Assembly: GCF_026151205.1 (NCBI RefSeq)
Contig: NC_087081.1
Coordinates: 12,031,113-12,091,112, forward strand
Direction: 5' to 3'
Source: Bolinopsis microptera
Lineage: Eukaryota; Ctenophora; Tentaculata; Lobata; Bolinopsidae
Length of the DNA stretch: 60,000 nt
Below are positions 35,901 to 46,420 of the stretch, in pieces; positions within the stretch are counted from its first letter, which is position 1; each line of letters opens with the position of its first letter. Below the pieces are notes generated by a model, which saw nothing but the letters and a program-made list of their open reading frames with translations, was not told the DNA's origin and did not search any database. Made by a program: the position numbers and the translations under genes.

Positions 35901-38900
35901 AGAGCAGGCTGCAGCAAAAGTAAAAGCAAATCCGAAGTACTTTTATAGTTATGCCAAGAAGTTTTCGAAAAAGAAAAGGAATATCAGCATGCTATTCGAT
36001 GAGAACAGTAACATCCGTTCTCATCCTAAGGAAATGGCAGACCTTTTACAAAACCAGTTTCTATCCGTATTTAGCGACCCCTCCAAAACTGAGTTAGACG
36101 CTGCAGCATTCCCTCCTCCGGATTTAACATATCCGTTCACGGATCAGATTCTGGAATTCTCTATCAGTGATGTTATCGAGGCTATTGATGATATTAAGCC
36201 AAATGCTTCATCTGGTCCTGATGAGATCCCAGTTGCTCTACTTAAGAATTGCAAAGATGCTATGGCGATTCCTATCCATCTGATCTGGTCAAAATCCCTT
36301 GCATCTGGAGAAGTACCTTCATTTTATAAGTACTCCAACGTTTCTCCGCTGCACAAGAAAGATAGCAAGGCGTTTCCTTCCAACTACAGGCCCATTTCAC
36401 TCACCTCCCATATAATCAAGGTGTTTGAGAGAATCATAAGGAAAAAGCTAGTCTTACATCTAGAAATGAACAACTTGCTCTGTAGCAAACAGCATGGCTT
36501 TAGATCAGGCCGCAGCTGCCTTACACAGCTTCTCCACCATTTCGACGACGTTTTTGAGTCATTAACCAACAAAGCTGACTTTGATTCTATATATCTTGAT
36601 TACGCTAAGGCGTTCGATAAAGTTGATCACAAACTGTTGATCAGGAAACTTCACCTCTATGGCTTAAATCCAAAAATCATCAAATGGATTGAATCTTTTC
36701 TGTCAGACCGGAAGCAAGCTGTAGTGGTCGACGGCCACTTGTCATTTCTCGCTCTGATCATCAGTGGTGTCCCCCAGGGAACAGTCCTCGGGCCGATCTT
36801 GTTCCTTATTTTCATAAATGATATTGAGCATTGCATAACTGAATCCATCATCAGATGCTTTGCAGACGACACTCGTGTTTCAATATCGGTAACCTGTGAA
36901 CAAGACGTATCTGTGTTACAAAACGACTTGAACAGTGTCATAAAATGGTCTGAACGAAACAATATGGCACTACATAAAGACAAGTTTGAGTACATGTGTC
37001 ACAGACACAATCGACGTAGTGCTCTCGTCGAACTTCCTTTTGTTAGTGAACTATACCAGTACTCAGTATCCAAAGACAAGTCACTCGCACCTGTAGGTCA
37101 ACTAAGAGACCTCGGGGTTCTCGTCTCCAACGATCTATCTTGGCAACCCCACATCAAGACCGCAGCAAACAAGGCTCGACAAAAAGCTGCCTGGGTTTTC
37201 AGTGTCTTTCAGACAAGATCTCCAGTCATAATGCTTACGCTTTACAAGTCGATGGTTCGTAGTTTACTGGAATACTGTTGCCCGCTATGGCACCCCTCCA
37301 AGATATGTGACATCCAGGAGCTTGAAAGCGTACAGAAAGCTTTCACCGCAAGGATTACTGGAATGCGTGATCTCCATTATTGGGACCGTCTTCAACGGCT
37401 ATCTCTGATGTCTCTACAGCGTCGCAGGGAGCGGTTCATTTTACTTCATATGTGGAAGATTCTCCATCACCATACCAGCAACGACATTAACGTGCAGTTT
37501 GTCTCCAGGCCACGTTTTGGAAACCTTGCAGTCATTCCATTTGCATGCAGACACAGCTCAGCAGCAAATCAGTCACTGTATGATAATTCATTTGCAGTCA
37601 TAGGCCCAAAATTGTGGAATGCAATGCCTTACCATTTGAATTCCATCGGCGACCGAGAGCATTTCAAATCGCAGCTCACCCAGTTCATGCTATCTCTTCC
37701 GGATACACCGCCCATCAGGGGCTACACTCCTCAGAACTCAAACTCGCTGCTTTGCTAGAGGAATGACAGAGAGATCTTCTCTCTGTGGGGTGGTCACACA
37801 ATGTGATGGCCCTGTTAAAGCTTAACGAATCTCAACATAGGTGACATAGGTGACATAAAATATACACACCTGTTATACATTGTACTTGAAAATGCGAATG
37901 GTTTCAATCAATCCTTGTTAAAACAAACAAAAAGTATCAGTAAAAAATTAGAGTTTGAAATTAAGTAAAAAAGCAATAAATAATAAAAATAACCCCAGCA
38001 CGAACCTTTAAAGATGAGATAATCTGTACACGTTTGTGATCTTCATTTGCATACCAGGAATTCTTTGACTTCTGATTTTTGAGAGCCTTGTCCTCTTTGG
38101 TTAGTATTTTAAGTAACCTTCCCAATGCTGGAGGGAAAAGTATATTATAAAATCATTATACAAATCAACCATTATCTACAATCAATAAAATGATAAAATA
38201 AACATTGAAACAAACATTGGAAACTGAAACAAGCTTTCATGGCATGAAAATAAATTTAGTCAAACTTTATACAGATATTATTTGATAATTAATATCCATA
38301 CCAGTCATATTAGCGACTAAAGCAGATATTGTAAAGGATGCAGCAAATTAGATCATGAGACTGTTGATAGTGCATCCCACTAGGGAAGACACATACAATA
38401 TTATAGGAGTCCCACGGAATTTATCAAATTATAATCATAAATTCTGCTTAAAATCATCACGTGTCAACACCAGGCTACTAAACACGTGACAGGCTACTAG
38501 ACACATGACAGGCTACTAGACACGTGACAGACTACTATTATACACGTGACAGACTACTATACACGTGACAGACTACTATACACGTGACAGACTACGACTA
38601 TACACGTGACAGACTACTAGACACGTGACAGACTACTAGACACATGACAGGCTACTAGACACGTGACAGACTACTAGACACGTGACAGACTACTATACAC
38701 GTGACAGACTACTATACACGTGACAGACTACTATACACGTGACAGACTACTACTATACACGTGACAGACTACTATACACGTGACAGACTACTAGACACGT
38801 GACAAACTACTAGACACGTGACAGACTACTAGACACGTGACAGACTACTAGACACGTGACAGACTACTAGACACATGACAGGCTACTAGACACGTGACAG

Positions 38901-40708
38901 ACTACTATACACGTGACAGACTACTAGACACGTGACAGACTACTTATACTATACACGTGACAGACTACTATACACGTGACAGACTACTATACACGTGACA
39001 GACTCCTATACACGTGACAGACTCCTATACACGTGACAGACTACTATACACGTGACACACTACTATACACGTGACAGACTACTATACACGTGACAGACTA
39101 CTATACACGTGACAGAATACTATACACGTGACAGACTACTATACACGTGACAGACTACTATACACGTGACAGACTACTAGACACGTGACAGACTACTAGA
39201 CACGTGACAGACTACTATACACGTGACAGGCTACTAGACACGTGACAGACTACTATACACGTGACAGACTACTATACACGTGACAGACTACTAGACACGT
39301 GACAGACTACTATACACGTGACAGACTACTATACACGTGACAGACGAACAAACCATCAGCGATGTCATCTTCCTCTTCCTCTGTGTGGACATACTTCTTA
39401 CTCTGCAGCTTCATATTCAACCTGTATTAAGGTATAAAACGTAGTTACACGCAGCTCAGAAAAGAATGTTTGTAAATATAATAATAATAATAATAAATTG
39501 AAGTTTAAGAACACCACTATTAAGATAAACTTATACTCAGCAGTGTTTAATCTAAATATAAATAAATTACCTCTCTAATTTACCGAGTGAACTGTCACTA
39601 GAACACAAATAACAGCACTCACGTGACTTAAAATAGCCACTATGAGGGAACGAAAAACTGAGGATAAAACTCCCACCTTGTCTTGTATTTCTGAAGGGCT
39701 CGCTTGACCACCAATTCACGGGGATACACCCTGCGCGCGTAACGCCCTCCCGGAAACATGTGTTGTTCCTGCTCGTATGCGTCGCGCAGTGTCTTGAACG
39801 GAATTCCTTCCAAATCTCTGAAGTATCTAACATTAAGAAAGTCTTAGAAAATTGATGTACAAGCAAAAAAGCGATCGTGTAATTTGTACATCTAATGATG
39901 ACTCATATTGATCTGTAAATATATATAATATGTTTTGTCGGTTAAACTTATATAAATTCTAACTAGTACTACTCACTCTTCTTTTAGTCCATATTCTGCC
40001 TGAATGTCTGTATCTTTCACATAGACACCTTGGAAACATTACTTTAGCACAATACATTATTTTAAGTCAAGTTGTTCCTGTTAACTGAGGATAACATGCT
40101 TTGCTCGCAATAAGCGGAATATTATAATGTTTTCTTATCGTATTGTATTGGTTGCAAATAACAATAATAGATGGTCAACGGAGTTGATCCCTCCAATACT
40201 AACCTTTAGTGGGTTTGTGTTGTGTTATGACAGGGCGCCTCTTCATATTCCTAACATGACTAACATTTCCAGTTTTGTTGTTTTGAGGATATCCCGTGGT
40301 GAATGTTCTGTACTCCCGGATACAAGATCTTTCTAGAACAGTCACCACATTCTTTACACAGCCTGACATTTTTCTTAGTTAATCAGTTAAACTAATCTAC
40401 AAAGTGATATCTATTTGACATGCTATCACACTGTAATAGTAAATTTTGTAAGTCATTGATATATTACATTAATCAGTCGTTCTAGTAAAGCCCCCTAGTA
40501 CTCTAGTAAGCATCAAAAGCTTATTTTAATCGATAGGGTACCGCCGTAGTACCGTATAAGTTAAATTATTCGATAGTCTCACTAAATAAACAGTTTGTTT
40601 AGAAAACAAAGCAGATCCCTCGATCAACATACCGTTTCTATGTGACAGAACATTCCAGGCCTGCCCAAAACATGTTCTTCTCATGAAAAACAACCTGTCT
40701 TCAGACAA
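29952..40708 (-). CDS. SLC30A9: SLC30A9/ZnT9-like cation diffusion facilitator, complete, 15 exons
   Basis: Zinc transporter; the vertebrate homologue exports zinc from mitochondria. Joined exons give about 488 residues: 40633-40708, 39977-40028, 39677-39826, 39354-39421, 38006-38127, 33085-33210, 32806-32882, 32285-32405, 32008-32119, 31722-31829, 31291-31393, 30990-31083, 30775-30873, 30358-30471, 29952-29996. The N-terminus (FFMRRTCFGQAWNVLSHRN) is basic and fits a mitochondrial targeting signal. YTGSASMLSESIHSVIDTMN carries the H...D metal site of the second helix, and HPYGFDKARYVYALISGVSI, AEDIAATLGVVIAGTSIG and LGSIGIGTLLGGMAIFIIV mark later helices. The last residues PEIRHVDLELL match the conserved family terminus. 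One intron uses a GC donor (31720-31721). Exons 1-4 are less conserved and rest mainly on splice phase and weak similarity. Confidence 0.9.
30081..30345. repeat. CACCATGTG/CACCACGTG simple repeat in the last ZnT9 intron
   Basis: Roughly two dozen units of 10-12 bases alternate CACCATGTGTACA, CACCATGTGCACA and CACCACGTGCACA. The core CAYGTG is self-complementary, so the array can fold into hairpins and reads similarly on both strands. This creates spurious long open frames on both strands, which I rejected. Confidence 0.85.
33406..34801 (+). CDS. LINE ORF1 (zinc-finger RNA-binding protein), split by a frameshift
   Basis: Two overlapping frames together form one ORF1 protein. Frame 1 (33406-34233) has a PHD-like Cys/His pattern (CAGC, CFLC, HHC, CRSC, about residues 103-165), then a Ser/Thr-rich stretch and the first half of a CCCH region (CEKFKIGKCPHG). 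Frame 2 (34109-34801) continues it with CYRFARNGSKGKYGC and CIFYHPKHC, a coiled-coil-like segment and a His/Pro/Gln-rich tail. The frames meet at a run of eight A (about 34187-34194). This may be a disabling indel or a frameshift signal. Retroelement ORF1 proteins bind the element RNA. Confidence 0.75.
34504..37758 (+). CDS. LINE ORF2: APE endonuclease and reverse transcriptase
   Basis: The frame is open from 34504, overlapping the end of ORF1 in a different frame; the first ATG is at 35128, which would cut off the start of the endonuclease. Translation may therefore begin upstream by frameshift or reinitiation. The APE-type endonuclease shows LLNVQSF, VLTETWL, GGGVLLYS, FGDFN and SDHRLV. The reverse transcriptase shows SSGPDEIPVALLKN, YRPISLTS, QHGFRSGRSC, YLDYAKAFDKVDH, GVPQGTVLGP and the catalytic FADDT. 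A C-terminal segment of about 250 residues follows. All catalytic motifs are intact, so the element may still be active. Confidence 0.9.
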   Translation, partial: SSTGHRTFFRVAIPSDIISRNLSEGDQEPKVRISEPREQTYINCSEPQSTSCDQTVPSPTSPRSHATIISSIPSPSSSTTAAPDPADNELASTSRVWLLNVQSFNPSASSTSKWKVSYLAQQLAEEHAKHHCVPFVVLTETWLKSYIEDAQLEIPGYSLFRSDRNARVGGGVLLYSHDQLPITHVETYDDQICQALICKCELTKSIICVLYRPPNCSVFSFRSCLDFLDNYIAGEPDGFELSIFGDFNLPRINWSTHTVLPGGTVSSMDATALLLDFMAENLCTQYIFQPTRLENILDLCISNSEELVTHTSTSDTILSDHRLVEIFWSYNPCSFTTPDPPDFKELSFRSLDFFKADYDSISNKIKSVDWDALWEASEPEVFPELFTQTVHQICVIHCPKKIPPKNKQASLVRIPSRKKRKLQKELRDAENDVHCPSTRLKSLQNKLALAHIGIRDAINKTLQYREEQAAAKVKANPKYFYSYAKKFSKKKRNISMLFDENSNIRSHPKEMADLLQNQFLSVFSDPSKTELDAAAFPPPDLTYPFTDQILEFSISDVIEAIDDIKPNASSGPDEIPVALLKNCKDAMAIPIHLIWSKSLASGEVPSFYKYSNVSPLHKKDSKAFPSNYRPISLTSHIIKVFERIIRKKLVLHLEMNNLLCSKQHGFRSGRSCLTQLLHHFDDVFESLTNKADFDSIYLDYAKAFDKVDHKLLIRKLHLYGLNPKIIKWIESFLSDRKQAVVVDGHLSFLALIISGVPQGTVLGPILFLIFINDIEHCITESIIRCFADDTRVSISVTCEQDVSVLQNDLNSVIKWSERNNMALHKDKFEYMCHRHNRRSALVELPFVSELYQYSVSKDKSLAPVGQLRDLGVLVSNDLSWQPHIKTAANKARQKAAWVFSVFQTRSPVIMLTLYKSMVRSLLEYCCPLWHPSKICDIQELESVQKAFTARITGMRDLHYWDRLQRLSLMSLQRRRERFILLHMWKILHHHTSNDINVQFVSRPRFGNLAVIPFACRHSSAANQSLYDNSFAVIGPKLWNAMPYHLNSIGDREHFKSQLTQFMLSLPDTPPIRGYTPQNSNSLLC
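38475..39345. repeat. Array of about 45 CACGTG-containing 19-bp units in a ZnT9 intron
   Basis: The unit is about TACACGTGACAGACTACTA. Almost every unit keeps the palindromic core CACGTG; a few have CACATG. The array occupies nearly the whole left part of the intron between coding exons 4 and 5 and ends within 10 bp of the exon 4 donor. CACGTG is the E-box bound by bHLH-zip factors such as USF, MITF/TFEB and MYC/MAX. Confidence 0.9.
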
Positions 40709-41586
40709 TCAGCATTCCAACAATGTAATAATATTTCAAACCCCCCTATTCAGGAACCAGTAAATGTGCCGTACTCTCCAAGCAAGTTATCAATCGTTAT
40801 TGTGCCTGGTTGCAGACTTGGTTGCTATATTAGTTATTCCATGGTCTTCAGCTTAAATTATACTGTAATCATCACAGATGAATCTCCATATTATTATAAT
40901 GAGAAAACCATTGGTTTAGTTATTTTACTTTGTAACGTTTTCAATCATGACGATCTAACTTTCGAGTTGTTGGTGTCGAATAAGAAAACATAAGGAAACA
41001 TAAGAAAACATAAGAAAAAATAAGAAAAAATAAGAAACATAAGTAAACAATGAATATTGATAATATTCGAATTCAGCTATAAAGCTATTAAATCAAAAAA
41101 TGTAAATCACAATTTAGCATCAAAACTTCACATATTAAAATTTTTAAAATACAAACTTAAAACTTAAAGAACAAACAAAAAAATCAAAAGTTTCAGATAA
41201 CACTTCGATAAGACTAAGCTTACGAAGTTATAATAATGTGCATAATTACAAATATTTTACATTCAACAGTGTTGTAAAAATCATGTTCTTAAAAACATAA
41301 CGTTAAACGAGCTAAACTTTAATATAAGTTACAAACCTAATATAAATAAGAACAATCTAATTGTTTTTTTTTAATTTATACATTTTTAAATTTAAAAGAA
41401 AATATGCAACCTGCCAATGCCCAATAATGCCCTCTCCGGGATCTTTCTTCTCGCATTTGCGAGAGACCTCCCCCATGGTGTAAAAGGAGGTCAGTATTTG
41501 TTCAAACCAAGCTCCAACATTACTATTGGTTGACCATCGGCCTTCACTAAAGGTAAGTTTTTAGACAGTTAGTTACAGATTTTACC
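40709..41586. other. Region between the ZnT9 start and the Ig-receptor stop
   Basis: This holds the ZnT9-like promoter and 5' UTR and the 3' UTR of the Ig-like receptor. It includes AAGAAAACATAAG repeats at about 40980-41045 and very AT-rich DNA. No gene was recognised. Confidence 0.5.
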
Positions 41587-44453
41587 TCAGAAGGTGTGGA
41601 CACGGACAATCGCTACAATCGTGCCTACTAAGAAGAAGATAGTGATAATAATAGGTGGCATCACATAACCCAAAGTATTCACAATATCCCTATGATACCA
41701 GTTGGATCTTTGGCTCCTGATAACAAGCTCACCCTGCTCAGACCTGACTGTACCTTCCGGGTCGGCACTGCAGTATATTCCGGCCCAGTCCAGTGCACAT
41801 ATGTTTTCGAAGTGAATGAAGGATTCTGTGACTTGTTCAAGACCATTATATGGGTTGTGATGCTCAATGTTGTAATTAAAGCAATGCCAGCTGCCCATTT
41901 TACTGATCTGTTCAATGGGCCGAACGGTGTCATTCACACAAGAGTTCTGGTTACTCTTATTACTATCACACTGTTCTTCCCATCTTCTGCATTGGTCAGA
42001 ATCAAATCCGATAAACCAATGAACAGGTCCCCCCGTCACAACGCACTGCATCAACAATTTAGATCCGATCGACTGGGTGTAATCCGTGTAAAAGTGCTGA
42101 AAATACTCTATCTTTTTAGGGAGGGTTCCTTCAAGCGCACTGTCAACCAATGTGATTCTCCGAACATCGTATATCCTAGTCTCTGCCTGATCATCAGTCA
42201 ATTTGCACTGATACTCACCAAGGTCGGCCTTGGTCACGTTTGTTATAGTGAGGGCCGATGCTAAGCACTTCATATTTGTGTAGCCATCATCTCCTGCAAT
42301 ATTCATGCCGTTCACGATATCAGTGGTCCCTTGAAATGTCTCACAGTAATCAAATGTAAGACTGCTTTTAAAACTGTATTTAGCACCCGGGGTGAGCTCT
42401 TTATCATTTCTCATCCAGACATGTTTGCAGCCATTATAACCCTTGTAGCGGTAGTCGAAGCAGTCCCCATATTCGCTGTCCGTTTTTATTAATTTGGTGC
42501 ACCTGAGGATATTGTGCGATAAGAGTTGTGTGATTTTGATGTGGTCAATTTTACAATAATATATAAATACTAGTGTAAACCGGCCGGGATTTAACTGCCG
42601 CAGTTAAAAGGGTAGGAGTATTCACCCGCTGAGTCAAAACCCGCATTAGGTGATCAATTCTATTCGGAGTGCCCTCACGTACATCCAATAGTATTTAATC
42701 TCGAAATCAAGTTTTACAAAAAATACCCATTGGCCCCCACCCCCCCCCCCCCCTTTCGGGACCGTGACCCAGGCCCTTTTGGAACTCATACCTAGGCCAC
42801 GTGACCCAGTTACCACGTGACCCAGGCCCTTTCGGGACCCTGACCCAGGCCCTTTCGGGACCGTGATCCAGGCCCTTTCGGGACCGTTACCCAGGCCCTT
42901 TCGGGACCGTGACCCAGGCCCTTTCGGGACCGTGACCCAGGCCCCCGGGACCGTGACCCAGGCCGTTATGGAACCCTCGTCGTTACCGTACTTCGATTAT
43001 AGTGTATAAGTTATCATTCGTACCTTCACCACATCATTTGATTACTCTATATCACATCACAACGTCGTGGACCGTTTCCTAAAGAAACGAACAGCTACAG
43101 ACAGTGACCCATCATCAAGCTCACCACACAAGAAACATATTTGCGATCACGCATGGGATCTGATCGACTCTATCAAGAGTCGATGAATGTCATACTCTCT
43201 ATAATTTGCCCCTCGCACCTGCAGTAGAACGCGCCGTTTTTTCTTTTATGAAACAACCCGAAACAAGCGCGTCACGCAGTACGTGAGTGGCTAGATTATA
43301 GATTGTTTTATTAAAATATTATTTAATTATGTTATTTTGTTGTTATGTTTGTGGAGTAGTAGCAAGAAGGTATCGTATACATTTAAATTTGTTCTCTTGA
43401 TTATTTATTAATGATTTTATGTAGGGTCGGCACCAATGTAATTATGGTCTTACCACCGTGTTTTGGTTCAGCCGAAATAAATTTTACCTTGATGTTTTTA
43501 CATTTTGTTTCTCACTCCAGCTGAGTCTGGTAGTGTTGAGTATCATGAATATTTTTCTAGCTCTCTTTTTCCATGTTTTTGCTTCACAGGAGATATTGTG
43601 GTCTTTTTATTGAATATAACTGTAATACATTGATGTAAAGTTTATTTGAATTTTGAAATTAAAAAAAAAGAAAAAAAAAAGAGGCGTCTTCAAATAACTG
43701 TCTCCTGATCTATACCAGATCAAGTCACTGTTCTCAGATAACTGAATCTCAATATAGGTTCAATCATGGTCTTAGTAAAGAACTACACCCTCAGTAACAC
43801 ATAAACAGACCTATTTTTGATAAGAGCGGCGGTTATACGTTTAGAATTTCCAAAGTCCTTGAGAAAATGCAAAAGAAAACCGCACAATTCCCGCACAAAT
43901 TTCGAAAAAATCGCCGCACATTTGCCGCATAATTGGTAAAAATTTACCGCACCTTACCGCACATTTTACCTTTATAGTCGGGTGCGGTACCGCATAATTT
44001 CGATTTTTTTACCGCACCTAATATGTGCCTCCCCCCCCACTCCCTTAATCAAGAAAACGGTAAGAGTTATGGGACTGATTTTTTCGGTATAGTTAAGACA
44101 AAACTCTGACAAAGTATATAATAGTGTTTTTTCGTTGAGGGTGGAAAATTAAGTGCGGCGCTGAAATGGCTAAGCAAATCACATGTTGCCACAGCAAAAA
44201 AACAAGCCAGAGGAGAAAAAAACTGTGCGTACGACAGGAGGACACTAGATATCATAACATACAAAAAAAACAAGATTGGTAATCCTAGTACTTGACTCTT
44301 TTGTGCATAATTAGCTGAAAGTAGCAATAATTACCTGAGCTGAGCAGAACTTCCAAAGACAGCAGGCACTTTATCTAGAGCGGTGTGAGGTAGTTGTAAG
44401 AAGGAGTGAACCAAAAGTAACGACACTAGACTTATCACATCTCTGTGAAGCAT
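41587..44453 (-). CDS. Ig-like single-pass membrane receptor, two exons
   Basis: Exon 1 (44335-44453) encodes a signal peptide (VISLVSLLLVHSFLQLPHTA); exon 2 (41587-42502) encodes the rest, giving about 344 residues. The junction CTCAG|GTAATT to CTCAG|GTGCACC keeps phase. The first extracellular domain has a V-set pattern: an early Cys (RCTKLIK), W in HVWMRN, and DLGEYQC before the last strand. A second domain includes LLMQCVVTGGPVHWFIGF and a later DWAGIYC. Extra cysteines suggest lineage-specific disulfides. A helix (VMPPIIITIFFLVGTIVAIV) and a tail of only a few residues follow, so any signalling would need a partner. A broken paralogue lies 2 kb upstream, pointing to a local family. Two X-box-like motifs sit about 300 bp upstream. 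Ligand and role are unknown. Confidence 0.85.
42735..42965. repeat. Minisatellite GTGACCCAGGCCCTTTCGGGACC in the Ig-receptor intron
   Basis: About eight to nine GC-rich units of about 23 bp, starting after a C run at 42740-42752. The C-rich base composition contrasts with the surrounding AT-rich intron. Confidence 0.85.
42966..44030. other. Remainder of the Ig-receptor intron: retroelement-like tail and ACCGCAC-rich patch
   Basis: 43.0-43.5 kb contains a short plus-strand frame ending HAWDLIDSIKSR and then AAATAAATTTTACC-type sequence resembling the 3' end of a non-LTR element; this is weak evidence. At 43880-44025 the motif ACCGCAC or CCGCACA occurs about eight times in 150 bp, an irregular repeat of unknown origin. 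A pyrimidine/purine-rich tract follows. Confidence 0.4.
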
Positions 44454-44743
44454 GCTGAATATTTTAACATTGTGTTATCATTTTTCCAGAATGTTTATAA
44501 TTATATGTAGTACACAATATTATGATATTATATAATAAGTTAGAAAGCCCGTGGTCACAGGGAGGAAGGTTATAGTATTCTTTGGTAGTCAGTTTTTATC
44601 GCATCAAAAAATATCCGTCACAACCGAAGATTCAGCCGATGAAAAGGGGATTAAAATGTAGCTTGCACTAAACACAACCTAATTACCACAAAATCGATAA
44701 AAATTATGTTCCATTGCACGTGCACGTGCGCGTAACAACCCTC

Positions 44744-44770
44744 GTTACCATGGTATGGTTACTATGCAAC
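44744..44770 (+). promoter_or_regulatory. Two adjacent X-box-like motifs upstream of the Ig-like receptor
   Basis: GTTACCATGGTAT (44744-44756) and GTTACTATGCAAC (44758-44770) are both close to the RFX X-box pattern and lie side by side about 300 bp upstream of the receptor start at 44453. CACGTGCACGTG lies just beyond, at about 44718-44729. Confidence 0.4.
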
Positions 44771-45324
44771 TTCCTATTTCTCATCTAATTTGCTCGTGGG
44801 CGGTCGTACATACATACAGACATAATTCTTTGAATTATAAGTAAGATATATTATCAATGGTTGACCTAGCTTAAAACAGAAACCACAGAATTTGAAACTG
44901 TAATAAAGACACAATCAAGATCTTGTCGGTAGGTTGTGCGTTGCGAAAATATGGGAGATGTTTTATAGGAAATTGCAAAACTTGGAAAATCAAAATAATA
45001 ATTATTAATTTTTATTAATTATTAATGAAATATCTCATAACAGCTAATATAATTGTACATCCAATAATTTCAACTCATAAATAGCACAACTATAATCTGA
45101 ATTAACAACAATATTTGTTATGATTAAAGTTAGATGTTAATAACAAATATTCGAACTAGGAAAATATTTAAAAGCAAAACAAAAATTCAACAATTTATGC
45201 TTTAATTCTGTAAGCAAGGCCTAGATCTTTTCACCGGACTCAGGGGCAACCTCCCCTTTAATATTTACACTATCAATCCGGTTTGAAAATCAACACTCTA
45301 TAAAATAATTTGACTGTCTATTAT

Positions 45325-45436
45325 TTCAGTAATGATTTGTATCCTGTAAGCCCTTTATCGTCTTCAACTCCTCTTCTGTGTGTAACTTTTCAGTCAATAA
45401 GTGAGGGAATAACTGTAATTTCATGACCTGAGAGAG
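45325..45436 (-). CDS. Possible 3'-terminal exon of an unidentified gene
   Basis: On the minus strand a good acceptor (CTCTCTCAG|GTC) is followed by 33 codons reading VMKLQLFPHLLTEKLHTEEE, LKTIKGLQDTNHY and a stop near 45335. The amphipathic, charged composition looks coding, but I found no matching upstream exon. It might belong to the broken Ig-like copy or to a separate small gene. Confidence 0.25.
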
Positions 45437-45485
45437 GAGCAGATTATCGGATTACAAAGTTGGTTTATTTTTTGGGATATGTTTT

Positions 45486-45842
45486 TCACCCTGATTTTTT
45501 GTGAAATTTGATTTGAAGATAGCAATTGACTAACAAACTAGGGCCTGAGACCGAATTTTTGAGGGGATTTCGGACTCCAGGTGCCCACCAGTGCCCGCGG
45601 GACAGCCACACCCATTTTTGGTCCCAATTATGCCCAATTTTTTTAAGTAGAACACCTAAAAAAATCTGGGTTTTGAGCAGTTAAAGTGATTTGGAATAGT
45701 TGGGCATAATTGGGACCAAAAATGGGCGTGGCTGTCTCGCGGGCACCCAGAGTCCGGAACCCCCTCAAAAGTTCGGTCACATGCCCTAATTTGTCGGTCA
45801 ATTGCTATCTCCAAATCAAATTTCACAAAAAAATCAGGGTGA
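45486..45842. mobile_element. Foldback MITE with arms of about 150 bp
   Basis: The ends TCACCCTGATTTTTTGTGAA and its complement are the outer tips of two nearly complementary arms that include GGGCATAATTGGGACCAAAA and GTCAATTGCTATCT-type sequence. The spacer is short. No target duplication or open frame was found. Confidence 0.75.
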
Positions 45843-46296
45843 AATCAGGTAGAAGCATTTTATGAATACATTTTATGAATGCTGGAATTTAGAGCTTTTC
45901 CCTGAGATGATGGTTCAGGAAACTTTAGTTCTGTGTCCTAAGGTGATAGTCGGATTGTCTCAGTAACTGAATCTTTGATAACTTGATGGAGAGCTATTCA
46001 AGTAGCTAAAGTTGTTGTGTTCATTGTTAATGTCACTTGGCTGTGTCATTGACAACATTTAGCAGACAAGATGGTAATCTGTTTTTGGACTTCACCATTT
46101 TTACTTTCACTTTCACTTTAATTTTCACTCGCTCAAATTTTCACTATTTTGGTCCTCAGAAAGGACTCAGCAATATATGAAGTAAATATAAAGCAATGTT
46201 TCATGATGGAGAATTAGCTTTAGATGAACTAATGTTACAGTATCTCGGCTTGTCAGATAAGTACTGACTATATAATGTATATTTAAATAATGAGGC

Positions 46297-46376
46297 TTAT
46301 ACAGTAAAATCCTAATTTACCACGAAGTTGGGGGAAAAGAAAAATCAGTGGTAAATCGGGGCTTTACTTGTAAGAT
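46297..46376. mobile_element. Very short pogo/Tigger-like MITE
   Basis: CAGTAAAATCCTAATTTACC at the left and GGTAAATCGGGGCTTTACTTG at the right are imperfect reverse complements about 80 bp apart. A second, longer relative is at 50391-50701. Confidence 0.5.
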
Positions 46377-46420
46377 GTATTTGAAATTTTATACTTATTC
46401 GAGCTTTCGATTCTACTTAC

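Larger units (their letters stand above)
33355..37930 (+). mobile_element. Nearly full-length non-LTR retrotransposon (CR1/L2-like LINE) in a ZnT9 intron
   Basis: The element lies opposite to the host gene in the 4.8-kb intron 33211-38005. It has an ORF1 region (33406-34801) and an intact ORF2 ending at 37758, followed by a short 3' UTR containing TAGGTGACA repeats at about 37840. The exact 5' and 3' ends and the target duplication were not resolved. The intact polymerase frame indicates recent insertion. Confidence 0.85.

Noticed and set aside
38475-39345. Possible CRISPR-like array
   Set aside because: 19-bp units repeat head to tail without spacers.
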